DNA from: Anaerolineales bacterium
Lineage (GTDB): Bacteria > Chloroflexota > Anaerolineae > 4572-78 > J111
Assembly (NCBI GenBank): GCA_015075405.1
Contig: JABTUK010000002.1
Location: 1,054,001 to 1,118,000, forward strand
Direction: 5' to 3'
Length of the DNA: 64,000 nt
A program made the position numbers and the translations under genes. Positions 9,130 through 19,000 of the stretch are shown here, in pieces. Within the stretch, counting starts at the first letter, position 1. The number at the start of each line of letters is the position of its first letter. The notes beneath the pieces are model-generated. The model worked only from the letters and a program-made list of their open reading frames with translations. It ran no database searches and was not told where the DNA came from.

Positions 9130-10551
9130 TTACCGATTCGGGTAGTGGCAGGTTTTTCGTTCCTGGTTATCCAAAGCCATAAATAAGTTATTCAAGGACT
9201 CGGCCAGGGTGGGATGAGCAAAAACGCCATCGCGGATGGTGGTATAGGGGACTCGGCCCATCATTGCCATCTGCAGGACGGTCATGATCTCGCCGCCCTC
9301 AAGGCCCAGGATGGCTGCGCCCAAAATCTGGTCTGTTTCGGCGTCAACGATGGCTTTCATAAAGCCGCGAGTCTCATCAACCTCGATGGCGCGAGCGACA
9401 TTGGCCATCGGCAATTTGGTGATACAGAAAGGACGGCCCTGCGCCCTGGCCTCCTCTTCGGTCAACCCAACCCGGCCCAGTTGCGGATCAATGAAAACGG
9501 TATAGGGGACCAACCGATTTGTCGTGGTGGCATTGCCGCCGTGCAATAGATTGGTCCGCAGAATACGGAAATCATCGTAGGAGATGTGGGTGAAGGCCGG
9601 GCCGCCTTTGACATCACCCAACGCGTAGATGCCCGGCACATTGGTTTCCAGGCGCTCGTTGACTTTGATAAAACCATGTTTGTCCATTTCAACGCCGGCG
9701 GCTTCAAGGTTGAGCCGGTCGGTGTTAGGGGCGCGACCCGCAGCCACCAACAAATGGGAGCCGGTGAGCGTGCGCTGCCCTTCAGGGGTTTTAACCATCA
9801 ACTCGATCTGCCCATTTCTCTGCGCGGCCAGGACCGGATTCGTATTCAGCAGCACCTCAAGCCCCTCCTCGCGCAGTATTTGGGCCACTTCGCCGGCCAC
9901 GTCGGCGTCTTCACGCGCCAGCAGCCGCTCGCCGCGCTGGATGACGGTCACTTTGCTGCCAAAGCGGTGAAACATCTGCCCAAATTCCAGGCCGATGTAG
10001 CCGCCGCCCAGGACTAGCAAATGCTCTGGCACGGTGTCTAATTCCATAATCGAGGTCGAGTTGAGGGTCGGAACCTGATCGAGTCCCTCAACCGGCGGGT
10101 TGACCGGCCTGCCGCCGGTGTTGATAAAGATGTGGTCGGCGGTTAACGTGCGAATTTCACCATTGTTCAGATGAACTTCGACTGTTTTTTGGCCGGTAAA
10201 GCGAGCCTCGCCAAAGAGGAGGTCTACGCCCTCGGTGCGCTCGATGTGACGCTGGCCGCCGTTGCGAAACTTGTTGACAATATCCCGTTTGCGCTGGCGC
10301 ACTTTGGTCATATCCACGCTGATTGGCCCGGCCTGCACCCCGTAATCCGCCGCCCGGCGAGCCAGGTGGGCAATGCGGGCGCTGGCGACCATTGTTTTGG
10401 TTGGAGTGCAGCCCTCGTTGACGCAAGTGCCGCCGACGTGTTCTTTTTCAATCAAAGCTGTTTTCCAACCGGCCTGGGCCAGGGTGGTGGAAAAGGGACC
10501 CCCAGCCTGTCCGGCCCCGATGATAATGGCCTCGTAATGTTGGTTCGTCAT
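9130..10551 (-). CDS. Flavin disulfide reductase (mercuric-reductase/lipoamide-dehydrogenase-like)
   Basis: 473 aa. FAD-binding [20 protein letters not shown], redox-active disulfide [23 protein letters not shown](P)-binding [17 protein letters not shown], the second FAD segment [17 protein letters not shown] and dimer-interface [14 protein letters not shown]. It lacks the MerA N-terminal metal-binding domain and the C-terminal vicinal Cys pair; the tail reads [10 protein letters not shown] with a single Cys. True Hg(II) reduction is therefore unlikely, and a general thiol/quinone reductase role is more probable. Confidence 0.85.
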   Translation of the reverse strand: MTNQHYEAIIIGAGQAGGPFSTTLAQAGWKTALIEKEHVGGTCVNEGCTPTKTMVASARIAHLARRAADYGVQAGPISVDMTKVRQRKRDIVNKFRNGGQRHIERTEGVDLLFGEARFTGQKTVEVHLNNGEIRTLTADHIFINTGGRPVNPPVEGLDQVPTLNSTSIMELDTVPEHLLVLGGGYIGLEFGQMFHRFGSKVTVIQRGERLLAREDADVAGEVAQILREEGLEVLLNTNPVLAAQRNGQIELMVKTPEGQRTLTGSHLLVAAGRAPNTDRLNLEAAGVEMDKHGFIKVNERLETNVPGIYALGDVKGGPAFTHISYDDFRILRTNLLHGGNATTTNRLVPYTVFIDPQLGRVGLTEEEARAQGRPFCITKLPMANVARAIEVDETRGFMKAIVDAETDQILGAAILGLEGGEIMTVLQMAMMGRVPYTTIRDGVFAHPTLAESLNNLFMALDNQERKTCHYPNR

Positions 10552-10773
10552 CAGTTAATTCCTTTCGTTTAATGAGCTTATTGTAGAGCCTATTTCTTAT
10601 GAAGCCGTTGCAAAAGGCCTACAAAAGAATTACAGTTTAACCCTGGCTTGTCACCTGTGTTAGCCACGGTCAGTTACTTAATGGTATTGCTCAACGTAAA
10701 AACGTTACAGTGAAGTTCGGGGGGCCAGAGGCAACCCATTAAGGCAACTCCAAGAAAATAATTATCCAAAGTC

Positions 10774-10836
10774 TGTGATACGTAATGCGTGATGGTTTTT
10801 AGAGAAGATTTCTTACGCATCACGTATCACGCATCA
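10774..10836. repeat. Palindromic TGATACGTAATGCGTGAT repeat
   Basis: TGATACGTAATGCGTGATGG, a 20-bp spacer, then TTACGCATCACGTATCACGC: arms of an imperfect long hairpin built from ACGCATCACGTATC-like units. It lies in the 470-bp gap 10552-11023, in which I see no gene. Confidence 0.8.
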
Positions 10837-10906
10837 AGCCGGTGAGAATAATTGGATGATTTAAATCTTGAACCTGCCCAAGTCCTGAGATTTTGGTCCA
10901 CTGAAC

Positions 10907-10975
10907 AAAAAAAGAACCGCCCGCCCCCCTGGGTTGCCAAAAGAAAACCTGGCTTCCTGGGCGGCTTGGCGGTTC
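10907..10975 (-). terminator. Putative intrinsic terminator of the Rieske gene
   Basis: Read on the minus strand: GAACCGCC (10975-10968), an internal CCCAGG/CCTGGG-containing loop, GGCGGTTC (10921-10914), then seven T (10913-10907). The stem is 8 bp and perfect. It lies just downstream of the Rieske gene stop. Confidence 0.6.
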
Positions 10976-11023
10976 ATTCGCCGGCGTTGGGCCGGCAGTA
11001 ATTGGGCCCGTTTAGGGGTAAGA

Positions 11024-11398
11024 TTACTCCATATCGTCGTTTTGATGAATCAAAACAGGCAAAATTTGAACAAGGGTGATATCCTCTTGCGGGTCGAAGT
11101 TGGCAGAATATATTAACAGACCATCTTCAACAAAAACCGGCACGCGCAGCAGCCTCGATTGGGGGTGGGCCGGCCCGCTTAAGCATTGACCATTACGGCA
11201 ATCAAATTCCGCATTGTGACTTTGGCAAATTAACTTACTCCCCTCTCGTCTCAGAGAGCCGCCCAAATGCGGGCAAATATTGAGATAAACCTTTAGCTTC
11301 CCTTCCACCTTGAGCGCAATTACCTCACGCTCAAAGAAAGCCGCCGTTTTTGTTCCACCTTCAGGAATCGCTTCGATGGGGCACAGGGACACTTTCAT
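11024..11398 (-). CDS. Rieske [2Fe-2S] ferredoxin-like protein
   Basis: 124 aa. Cluster ligands are visible as ICPHLGGSL (C-x-H) and ICQSHNAEFDCRNGQCLSGPA (C-x-x-H), the Rieske pattern. It has no transmembrane anchor and no oxygenase catalytic domain. It is therefore a soluble electron carrier of the NirD/BphF-like class; the partner is unknown. It is monocistronic with a putative terminator downstream. The C-terminal 25 residues (FDPQEDITLVQILPVLIHQ) extend past the domain. Confidence 0.85.
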   Translation of the reverse strand: MKVSLCPIEAIPEGGTKTAAFFEREVIALKVEGKLKVYLNICPHLGGSLRREGSKLICQSHNAEFDCRNGQCLSGPAHPQSRLLRVPVFVEDGLLIYSANFDPQEDITLVQILPVLIHQNDDME

Positions 11399-11594
11399 TT
11401 TTAGCTCCTTCGGTTAAGTTGAGGGCAGTTGTCAGTCAATATCATCAAGTTAAGGTTGTACGTGCCCGCCCACAAGAGGCTGAACTACACTTACTAAATG
11501 ACATTGAGTTGTCAGTATAAACCAAAATTATTGCAAAGTTATTACAAATAAAATCGTCTGATACGACCACCCGGTTGGCCGCAGATCTTAATCT

Positions 11595-12242
11595 CTACAC
11601 CAACCCTAATTCTTTGGCTTTGACCGCAGCCTGGGTGCGATCGCTCACCCCCAACTTGCCCAGAATATTGGTCAGATGATTTCTGACCGTACCCTCGGCA
11701 ATGAAAAGTGTTGCCGCAATCTCGCGGTTGGTTGCGCCTTTAGTCACCAGGCGCAACACCTCTATTTCGCGCTCCGACAGGAGACTCTCCAGCGCCGGTG
11801 GCCGTGAAGCCTGATTGGCCAGACGAGCAAATTCGGCCACGACTTTGCTCGTCAGCGAGGGTTCCAAAATAGATTCGCCACGAGCGACAGCGCGAATGGC
11901 CTCGAGCAAGCGCGGTGCAGAAACGGCCTTAAGCAGATAACCAACCGCTCCAGCGCGTAGTCCTTCAAACACCAATTCGTCCTCGTCAAAAGTGGTCAGG
12001 ACGATGACCCGGCAATCCGGCTGCGTTTCGCGCAGGCGGCGGGTCGCTTCAACCCCGTCGAGGAGCGGCATCCGCATGTCCATCAACACAATCTGGGGGC
12101 GTAACCTGGCGGCCAGGCGCAGCGCCTCTTCGCCGTTGGTAGCTTCGCCCACCACTTCAAAATCCGGCTGCGTCGAAAGCAGCAGCCGCAGCCCTTCCCG
12201 AAAGAGCGATTGATCATCGGCCAGCAAAATTTTGATGGTCAT
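11595..12242 (-). CDS. NarL/LuxR-family response regulator
   Basis: 215 aa. Receiver domain KILLADDQSLFREGLRLLL with phospho-acceptor Asp in IVLMDMRMPLLDG, then LuxR HTH (LSEREIEVLRLVTKGATNRE, TVRNHLTNILGKLGV) at about residues 150-210. Its ATG overlaps the stop of the upstream histidine kinase as ATGA, so the two form a translationally coupled two-component pair. The CPBP protease gene precedes both. The DNA direct repeats upstream of that protease are a candidate target. Confidence 0.93.
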   Translation of the reverse strand: MTIKILLADDQSLFREGLRLLLSTQPDFEVVGEATNGEEALRLAARLRPQIVLMDMRMPLLDGVEATRRLRETQPDCRVIVLTTFDEDELVFEGLRAGAVGYLLKAVSAPRLLEAIRAVARGESILEPSLTSKVVAEFARLANQASRPPALESLLSEREIEVLRLVTKGATNREIAATLFIAEGTVRNHLTNILGKLGVSDRTQAAVKAKELGLV

Positions 12243-13423
12243 GTGGGTATCTCCACCTCCAATCGAAAGCCCTGTTCCGGCGCGGTGCGAATATTTACCT
12301 GGCCGCCCACTAACTGGACCCGCTCACGCAGGCCGAGCAAGCCGTAACCATGCGTGGTCTCGCCCATTCCCTGGCCGTCGTCGCCAATGCTCAGGCCCAC
12401 TTTGTCGTTATCATAAGCCAGAACCACCTCGACCTTTCCGGCCTGGGCGTGTTTGCGCACGTTGGTCAACCCTTCCTGGGCTATGCGATAGAGCGTCAAT
12501 TCAATTTGCGAATTAAGCGGGCGCGGCGTACCCAGCAGGTCAAACTGCGCCTCCAGCCCGGTGATGGCCCGGCACTCAGCGACCAGATCGCCAATCACGG
12601 TGGGTAATGGCTTGTTCTCGGTGGGTATGGTCCGCAGCGCCCCTACCGAACGCCGCACATCAGCCAGCGCTTCTTGTAATAAGGTTTCGGCCTTGCTCAA
12701 GGCGTTAAGCGCGGTAGGAGCTTGGGCGGCGGCGTCTGTGTTTTCCAGCAGCGCCCTGGCCCCCTGAATCTGCATCGTCGTCGCGGTCAGGTAATGACCC
12801 AATCCGTCGTGGATTTCACGGGCCAGGCGGTTGCGCTCTTCGACCACGGCTAATTCTTGGAGTTGGCGTTGAACCGTCTGCAGCACTTCAACCAATTCCT
12901 GGTTGAAACGACTGGTCAGTTCGGCCTGGCGGGTACTGTGACCAATCATCCCGGCTAGAAGAAAGGCGGCAATATTGAATATGGCGCTGCCGATGGCATT
13001 TTCCGGGTCATTCATCAAGAAGTCGGTCAAGCTGGCCAGTAGATAAAAAAGGCCAACCCATCCGGCGGCGATGCGTCCCGAAAAAACGGTAGTGACCTGA
13101 ATAGCCAAAATAAAGAGCAGAAAGGTGAAGGCGCCGCTGGGCGAGCGCAGGGTGAGCAAACCGATGAACAGGATAGTCTGCCCCGCGAAATACCCGTGCG
13201 CCCACCGCCCAAAATCTTGGCGGCGAATGGCGACAGCATACACCAGGGCAAAGGCGAGGCAAAGGCTGATAAAAGCCAGGCGCGCCGGCAAGTTGGTTAA
13301 CCCGCCGACGCCCAATACCCCAATCACGACCACCGCCAGAAAGGTCGCCACATGGATCAAACGCATCTTGCTGAGGGAAAGAATCGGCGCTTTTTCCATG
13401 CTCGTAGTGTACACAAATTCCAT
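12239..13423 (-). CDS. Membrane sensor histidine kinase (HisKA_3, NarX/LiaS-like)
   Basis: 394 aa (the start may instead be Met9, MEKAPILSLSK). About six hydrophobic helices in the first 180 residues form the sensor. A coiled segment follows, then HisKA_3 ERNRLAREIHDGLGHYL with the phosphorylated His. A HATPase domain follows, with YRIAQEGLTNVRKHAQA (N box) and LSIGDDGQGMGETTHGYGLL (G1/F boxes). It is the partner of the overlapping downstream regulator. No periplasmic domain is obvious, so sensing may be intramembrane. Confidence 0.92.
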   Translation of the reverse strand: MEFVYTTSMEKAPILSLSKMRLIHVATFLAVVVIGVLGVGGLTNLPARLAFISLCLAFALVYAVAIRRQDFGRWAHGYFAGQTILFIGLLTLRSPSGAFTFLLFILAIQVTTVFSGRIAAGWVGLFYLLASLTDFLMNDPENAIGSAIFNIAAFLLAGMIGHSTRQAELTSRFNQELVEVLQTVQRQLQELAVVEERNRLAREIHDGLGHYLTATTMQIQGARALLENTDAAAQAPTALNALSKAETLLQEALADVRRSVGALRTIPTENKPLPTVIGDLVAECRAITGLEAQFDLLGTPRPLNSQIELTLYRIAQEGLTNVRKHAQAGKVEVVLAYDNDKVGLSIGDDGQGMGETTHGYGLLGLRERVQLVGGQVNIRTAPEQGFRLEVEIPT

Positions 13424-13494
13424 CGAACTGCCGAATCTAAATTAGCTCTCGGTAACTACTGCCGGCCTCATACCTGCACGCGAACGGAAGCGTA

Positions 13495-14304
13495 TCAAAC
13501 CCCAGCCACCGACTCAGCCACAACCTCCGGCTGAGCCGGTTTGCGGGCCAGATTCGGGCCGGTTACCAGAACCAGGACGGCCGCGGTCGCTACGAATACA
13601 ACCGCCAGCCAGGTTGTTTGCCGGGCTGCATCTGCCTCCGAGAACAAGGGGTTGAAGATACCGACCCACAGATTAAGCGAGGCGTGGAGCAACATGACCA
13701 TCAGGACACTCCCCTGGGTATGATTGAATAACCAGGTAATCAAGACCGCGCCGGAGATGATAATCAAGATGAGGATGGGTGATTCGGCGCCGGTGACGAA
13801 CAGCGGCAGATGCCAGATGGCATGTAACACCCCCAGGATCAGGCTGGCGGCCAGCGCCGAGCGGCCGACCAGCAACCGGGGCAGGGCGAAGCCACGAAAG
13901 CCCGGCTCCTCCCCCAACCCGACAAGGAAGAAGACAATCAGTACCTCAATGATGAGATCGGGCCATGAGGGCCACTGGATATTTGGGGACAGGGTAGCGC
14001 CCGAAGCGATATTCAGCCCGAACGCGGCCAACCGCATGACCAGAGGGAGAAACAAAGCGACAATGTACCACTTCAACCCCACCCGCCAGCGGACAATGCG
14101 GCTGAAATAGGTCTTCAAACCACTCCGGCCATCGGCGATGCCGGTGACAAACGCCCCGCCCAGAAAAACACCCCAAATAGCGAAATTCCAGAGTTCCGAG
14201 GGATACAAGGCGTACATCAAATAGGCCCCGAAAAATGTGAGGTAAGCGATTGCCCAGAAGGTTACCTGCGGCTGGCGTTTGATAAATGCAATAATGGTAT
14301 TCAT
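13495..14304 (-). CDS. CPBP family intramembrane metalloprotease
   Basis: 269 aa with about eight membrane helices. The CPBP/Rce1 motifs are EEPGFRGFALPRLL (E-E-x-x-x-R) and HAIWHLPLF, the metal-binding and catalytic residues of CAAX-like abortive-infection-type proteases. It is first in an operon with a histidine kinase and LuxR regulator. A role in membrane-stress signalling or bacteriocin immunity is common for such contexts but is inferred here. A GGAG site lies 9 bp before ATG. Confidence 0.88.
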   Translation of the reverse strand: MNTIIAFIKRQPQVTFWAIAYLTFFGAYLMYALYPSELWNFAIWGVFLGGAFVTGIADGRSGLKTYFSRIVRWRVGLKWYIVALFLPLVMRLAAFGLNIASGATLSPNIQWPSWPDLIIEVLIVFFLVGLGEEPGFRGFALPRLLVGRSALAASLILGVLHAIWHLPLFVTGAESPILILIIISGAVLITWLFNHTQGSVLMVMLLHASLNLWVGIFNPLFSEADAARQTTWLAVVFVATAAVLVLVTGPNLARKPAQPEVVAESVAGV

Positions 14305-14354
14305 TTTTTGACTCCTTTCGAATGCTAAACGTGCCGTTTTTTTATCTTACGACC

Positions 14355-14448
14355 AGTATAGCCAAAAGAAGCCCGGAAGGGATGTGAGAGGTGTCACGGC
14401 TGAGGGTCACAATGACCGTGTGAGGGTCATAGAAAGGTTGTGAGGGTC
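14355..14448 (-). promoter_or_regulatory. Candidate activator-dependent promoter with 20-bp-spaced direct repeats
   Basis: On the plus strand TGAGGGTC recurs at 14401, 14421 and 14441, exactly 20 bp apart; the second and third are TGTGAGGGTC. A degenerate TGTGAGAG is at 14383. Toward the CPBP gene a minus-strand -10-like TATACT lies at 14360-14355 with no good -35. The repeats would sit about 40 to 100 bp upstream of the start point, on one face of the helix, which suggests a multimeric activator such as the operon's own LuxR-type regulator. Confidence 0.5.
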
Positions 14449-14492
14449 TTTAGTGCCTTAGCAGTTGAGTCCTTGCTCGTTGAGCAAGAACT

Positions 14493-14556
14493 TTGCCACG
14501 AATTGCACGAATTAACACGAATAAATTTAGTGAAAATTCGTGTAATTCGTGGCGAA
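14493..14556. repeat. Palindromic GCCACGAATT repeat, copy 1
   Basis: GCCACGAATTGCACGAATTA followed after an A/T spacer by the inverted ATTCGTGTAATTCGTGGC. A second copy is at 21942-22013. Confidence 0.85.
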
Positions 14557-14585
14557 AAATCCTATTTGGTTCTGGCTCGTCCAAG

Positions 14586-15698
14586 TTAGGCTTTAGCGGC
14601 CATAACAGCGGCCGTACCATTCACCCGTTCATTGAGGACGAGGGCTTTGCGGCCGGTCAACAGGTACGTTCTGACCTCTCCTTTACCCTTGACCGGGATG
14701 CAGCCGCGCTCCTCAAAGTCATATTGATCTTGCAGCCGCTCGTAAGTGGCGGGGGTGACTTGAATCTGACCGGCCAGGCCGTGCGATTCCATCCGGCTGG
14801 CAGTGTTGACCGTGTCGCCCCACAAATCGTAGCTGAATTTCTTGGCTCCGATCACTCCCGCCACCACCGGCCCGGTGTTGATGCCGATACGGATGCTGAA
14901 ATTTTCTTCCAACTCGGCGCTAAGCCGGATTACCGCCTGCTGCATGTCCAACGCCATTTCAGCGATGGCTGCCGCGTGATCGGGTCGCGGGTTGGGCAGC
15001 CCGCCCACCACCAGATAGGCGTCGCCGACCGTTTTGATTTTTTCCAGGCCGTGCCGCTCGGCCAACTGGTCAAAGGTCGAGAAGATTTCATTCAACAACG
15101 AGACCAACTCCCTGGGCGAGATGCGAGCCGACAGTTTGGTAAAATCCACCAAATCCGCGAACAGGACGGTCACATCGGTAAAGGTATCGGCAATAGTTAC
15201 CTGCCCCTGCTTGAGCCGTGCAGCGATGGGTTGGGGCAGAATATTCAGCAGCAGCCGTTCCGACTTCTCCTGTTCGGCCTGGATCAGCCGCAGATAATTT
15301 TGCTCCTGGTCGCGCAGTTGCTTCTTTTCCAGACAGGCGCTCACCCTGGCTTTGAGCAAGACTTTGTTAAAGGGCTTGAACATGTAATCGTCGGCCCCCA
15401 ACTCGATGCAGCGAACCACGCTGTCGAGGTCATCCACGGCCGAGACGACGACAACCGGCAAATGGCGCAGGTCGGGATCGGCTTTGAGCTGAGTTAATAC
15501 GCCATAGCCATCCAACTCCGGCATCATCATATCGAGTAGCATCAAATCAAACGGTTGGGTGCGGACCAATTCGAGGGCCTGGCGGCCATTCTCAGCCGTG
15601 GTGACGGTATGGCCCTGCCGTTTGATCTGGCCGGCCAGGAGGCTGCGAATATCCTCGTTATCATCCACAATTAATACGGAACTGGGCTGAGGTTTCAT
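14586..15698 (-). CDS. Response regulator fused to class III adenylate cyclase
   Basis: 370 aa. Residues about 1-125 are a receiver (SVLIVDDNEDIRSLL, LMLLDMMMPELDG). A coiled linker follows (QEQNYLRLIQAEQEKSERLL). The catalytic domain has VTVLFADLVDFTKLS and KTVGDAYLVVGG (metal Asp pair, adenine-type Lys). It also has YDLWGDTVNTASRM, with Asp at the purine-selecting position and the transition-state Asn/Arg. All key residues are present, so it should make cAMP under phosphorelay control. TGATG overlap with the upstream REC gene indicates coupling. The Crp/Fnr-type protein at 62147 is one possible effector, which is speculative. Confidence 0.93.
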   Translation of the reverse strand: MKPQPSSVLIVDDNEDIRSLLAGQIKRQGHTVTTAENGRQALELVRTQPFDLMLLDMMMPELDGYGVLTQLKADPDLRHLPVVVVSAVDDLDSVVRCIELGADDYMFKPFNKVLLKARVSACLEKKQLRDQEQNYLRLIQAEQEKSERLLLNILPQPIAARLKQGQVTIADTFTDVTVLFADLVDFTKLSARISPRELVSLLNEIFSTFDQLAERHGLEKIKTVGDAYLVVGGLPNPRPDHAAAIAEMALDMQQAVIRLSAELEENFSIRIGINTGPVVAGVIGAKKFSYDLWGDTVNTASRMESHGLAGQIQVTPATYERLQDQYDFEERGCIPVKGKGEVRTYLLTGRKALVLNERVNGTAAVMAAKA

Positions 15699-16072
15699 CA
15701 GGCGACCTCCCTCTTCAGCAGAGTCTGAATCTTGATGAGCAGTTGGGGAAAATCAACCGGCTTGGTGCTGTAATCATCGCAGCCGGCGGCCAACGTTCTC
15801 TCCCGGTCGCCGGCAATGGCGTGAGCAGTCAGGGCGATAATGGGGATAGGCTGCGTTTCTTCATTAGTCTTAAGCTGCCGGGCTGCCTGCCAGCCATCCA
15901 TCACCGGCAAACTCATATCCAGCAGGATCAGGTCGGGTTTTTCCCCTTTAGCCACTTCGACCCCCTGGAGGCCGTCAACCGCCCGATAAACCTGAAAGCC
16001 TTTGCGCTCAAGCCGTTCTGAAAGCATGTCCCGGATCATCTCGTTGTCTTCAACCAGTAAGATTCTTGTCAT
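15698..16072 (-). CDS. Single-domain response regulator (CheY/DivK-like)
   Basis: 124 aa, receiver only: RILLVEDNEMIRDMLSERLE, phospho-Asp in LILLDMSLPVMDGW, Thr in IIALTAHAIAGD and Lys in YSTKPVDFPQLL. It lies 27 bp downstream of the large hybrid kinase and its stop overlaps the REC-cyclase start. It can act as the phosphotransfer intermediate between them (inference from gene order). Confidence 0.93.
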   Translation of the reverse strand: MTRILLVEDNEMIRDMLSERLERKGFQVYRAVDGLQGVEVAKGEKPDLILLDMSLPVMDGWQAARQLKTNEETQPIPIIALTAHAIAGDRERTLAAGCDDYSTKPVDFPQLLIKIQTLLKREVA

Positions 16073-16099
16073 GAGGGGAACTCCTTTTTCTTAAATGAG

Positions 16100-19000
16100 C
16101 TACTTGATAGAATTTTGTCTTGTCTGAATCCAATTTGTTACAGGGTCCCGGTCGAGACCGGGTTGTTGCCGGTGAGCCTGCACCAGATCACGCACCTGCC
16201 TTAATAATCCTGGCCGGGTAGCTTCAGTAGTCCCTTTTTGCAGAATTTGCTCAATCGAACCGTTCAAACGCCGGCGATCCTCCGGGGTTAAATCCTTGGC
16301 CGTGACAACGACCACCGGAATGGACTGCCAGGCCGGGTTTTGGCGCAGGATGGTAATAAATTCGAAGCCATCCATTTCCGGCAGCATCAAATCCAATAGG
16401 ATGAGTCCAGGCCGGCCTGCTGCTACCTGCTCCAGGGCTGCCCGCCCATCGCCGGCTTCAACCACCCGCGACCCTTCTTGCTCCAAAACACCCCGCAGCA
16501 TCTCGCGGATAGCTGGATCATCTTCAACTACCAAAATAGCACCCGTTTCCCCCTCTTTTTGAGGGAACGGCTCGGCAAACAGCGTTTCGTGGCCCCCTGC
16601 GGCTGCCCCTTGAGCCGAAGATTCAGGCTCACGCCGGTATTTGTTGACCAGAGTGATCAACCGTTCCCGATCAATCGGCTTGGTCAGATAATCGGTAGCC
16701 CCCAGGGCAAACCCTTTGTTTTTGTCATCCACAATGGTAACCATAATCACGGGAATATTTGCCAGGCCGGGGTCGGCCTTGAGCGCCGCCAGCGCGGCCC
16801 AACCATCCAGGCATTTGTCGGGCATCAGCACATCCAGGGTGATCACATCAGGCTGCTCAACCCTGGCCAGGCGTAACCCTTCCTCGGTGGTCGGGGCGGT
16901 TTTAACCCGGAATCCTTCCTTACCCAGGTAGTTAGATAGCAAATCGCGCACCGCCGGGTCGTCGTCAATGACCAGAACCGTTCCCGAAAGATGCAAGGGA
17001 ACAGAGGGGCTGGGGGGTAGGGGAGAGATTTCAAAGTCACCCCCTCCCCTGCTCCCCTGCTCCGCTGCTCCCCTACCGTCCACCGGCAGACGCACTGTAA
17101 AAGCAGAGCCTCGGCCCACTTCACTCTCCACCGTAATGTCCCCGCCCATCATCTGGCAGAAACGGCGGCTGATGGCCAGCCCCAGCCCCGTGCCGCCATA
17201 CTTCTTGGTGGTCGAGCTGTCGGCCTGGCTGAAAGCCTCGAACAGATGCTCAACCTGCTCCGGGGTCATGCCAATGCCGCTGTCGGAAACCCGGAAGATG
17301 ACAGCAGGGGTGCGTGGGGGCAGGGGTGCAGGGGAGATGATTTCACCCCTGCCCCTCCGCTCCTCTGCTCCCCTGCTGTTGGTTGTTTCCTTTTCAACTG
17401 TCAGGCTAATCGTCCCGCCCTCGGTAAACTTGGCGGCGTTGCTCAACAGGTTTAAAAGTACCTGACGCAGCCGGGTCGAGTCGGCCTGCATCGCGCCCAG
17501 ATCAGCGGCGCAGTGGAGTTGCAACCTGTTACCCTTTTTCTCCACCAACGGTTGGGCCGTGACCAACAAGTCGTTGATCAATGAGGCGACTTCAAAATTT
17601 TCCAGGTAAAGCTCCATCTTGCCGGCTTCGATTTTGGAGAAATCGAGGATGTCGTTGATGACGGCCAGCAAATGCGTGCCGGAAGCGTGGATGCGGCCCA
17701 ATTTGGGGGCGAGGTCGGTGTAGCCTAACTCCTCGGCGTCTTCCTGGATCAGTTCGGTGTAGCCGATAATGGCGGTCAGCGGGGTGCGCAGTTCATGGCT
17801 CATGTTAGCCAGGAAGGTACTCTTGGCCCGGTTGGCAGCTTCGGCGGACTCTTTAGCTTGCTGCAGTTCGGTCTCAGCGCGTTTGCGTTCGGTGATGTCG
17901 CGGATGACGGCAGCGTAGCTTTCAATTTGCCCGGCAGTGTTGCGCAGGGGGAAAACGATGTGGTCAGCCGGAATGCGATGCCCATCACGATGTAACAGAG
18001 CCGTTTCGCCCGACCACAACTCGCCGTGTTGCATGGCCTCAAACATCCCTTGCAAGCGAGGTAGTTCTTCCGGTGGGTAGCAATTGATTACATTCCAGGG
18101 CGTTTCATCTTTGGGCGGTTTACCCATCATCCGGCGGCCCGCTTGATTGACATAGAGACTGTTGCCTTGCAAATCAGCGATGCCCACGTAGTCCGGCATG
18201 GCTTCAATAATGGCGGCCAGGCGGCGGCTCTCGGCCAGGGCTGCTTGTAGTTCGGCCTCGGCTTGCTTCTGCTGGCTGATGTCGCGCATGATAGCGGAAA
18301 GGTGAGAAGGCGATCCATCCGGCCCAAAGTGGGCAATGCCAACCATAGAAACCGGGATCAGGCGGCCATCTTCGCAATGCTTGATTGCCACCTCACTCGA
18401 CCAGGTGCCTTCGCGCAGGGCTGTCGGAAAGCCGACGGTAATAAATGTCTCCAAAACTTCGGGCGGGTAAAAGTCGGCAAAGGTCACGCTGGTCACGTCA
18501 AAATCGTCGGAGAAGCCAATCATGCGCCGTCCGGCCCGGTTGATGTAGAGCGGTTTGCCATCCAGGGTGGCAAAAGCTACCAGGTCAGATGTGGCTTCCA
18601 GAATCTCAGCCAGCCGGGTGCGCTCGGCAAAGGCGGCCTCTAACTGGGCGCTGCGCTCGGTTACCCGGTCTTCCAGGTCTTCATTCAGGCGGCGCAAAAC
18701 CTCCTCAGACTCTTGCTGCGCGGTAATATCACGGGCAATGCTGACCACCTCTTGCACGGCTCCACTGTTATCTTTAACCGGGTACATAAAGACCTGGAAC
18801 CAGGCCGAGCGGCCTTCGGCAAAGGTGTATTGGATCGGCGGAAAGATGGTCGCCTGGCCTGCAAAGGCCCGTTCGATGTAGGGCCGGGTTCCCATAACCT
18901 GGGCCTGGCTGTCGGCCAAAATGTTATACTCGGCGGCAAAGGCGGCCATAAATTCCGGCGAAAGGCCAAACATCTCCCGCGTCGCTTCATTATATGTGCG

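Noticed and set aside
9130..10551. Mercuric reductase (merA) and a mercury-resistance operon
   Set aside because: No HMA domain, no C-terminal Cys pair, and no merR/merT nearby.
14493..15497. 334-codon plus-strand frame opposite the REC-cyclase gene
   Set aside because: The minus-strand protein has complete REC and cyclase motifs; this frame also begins inside a palindromic repeat.
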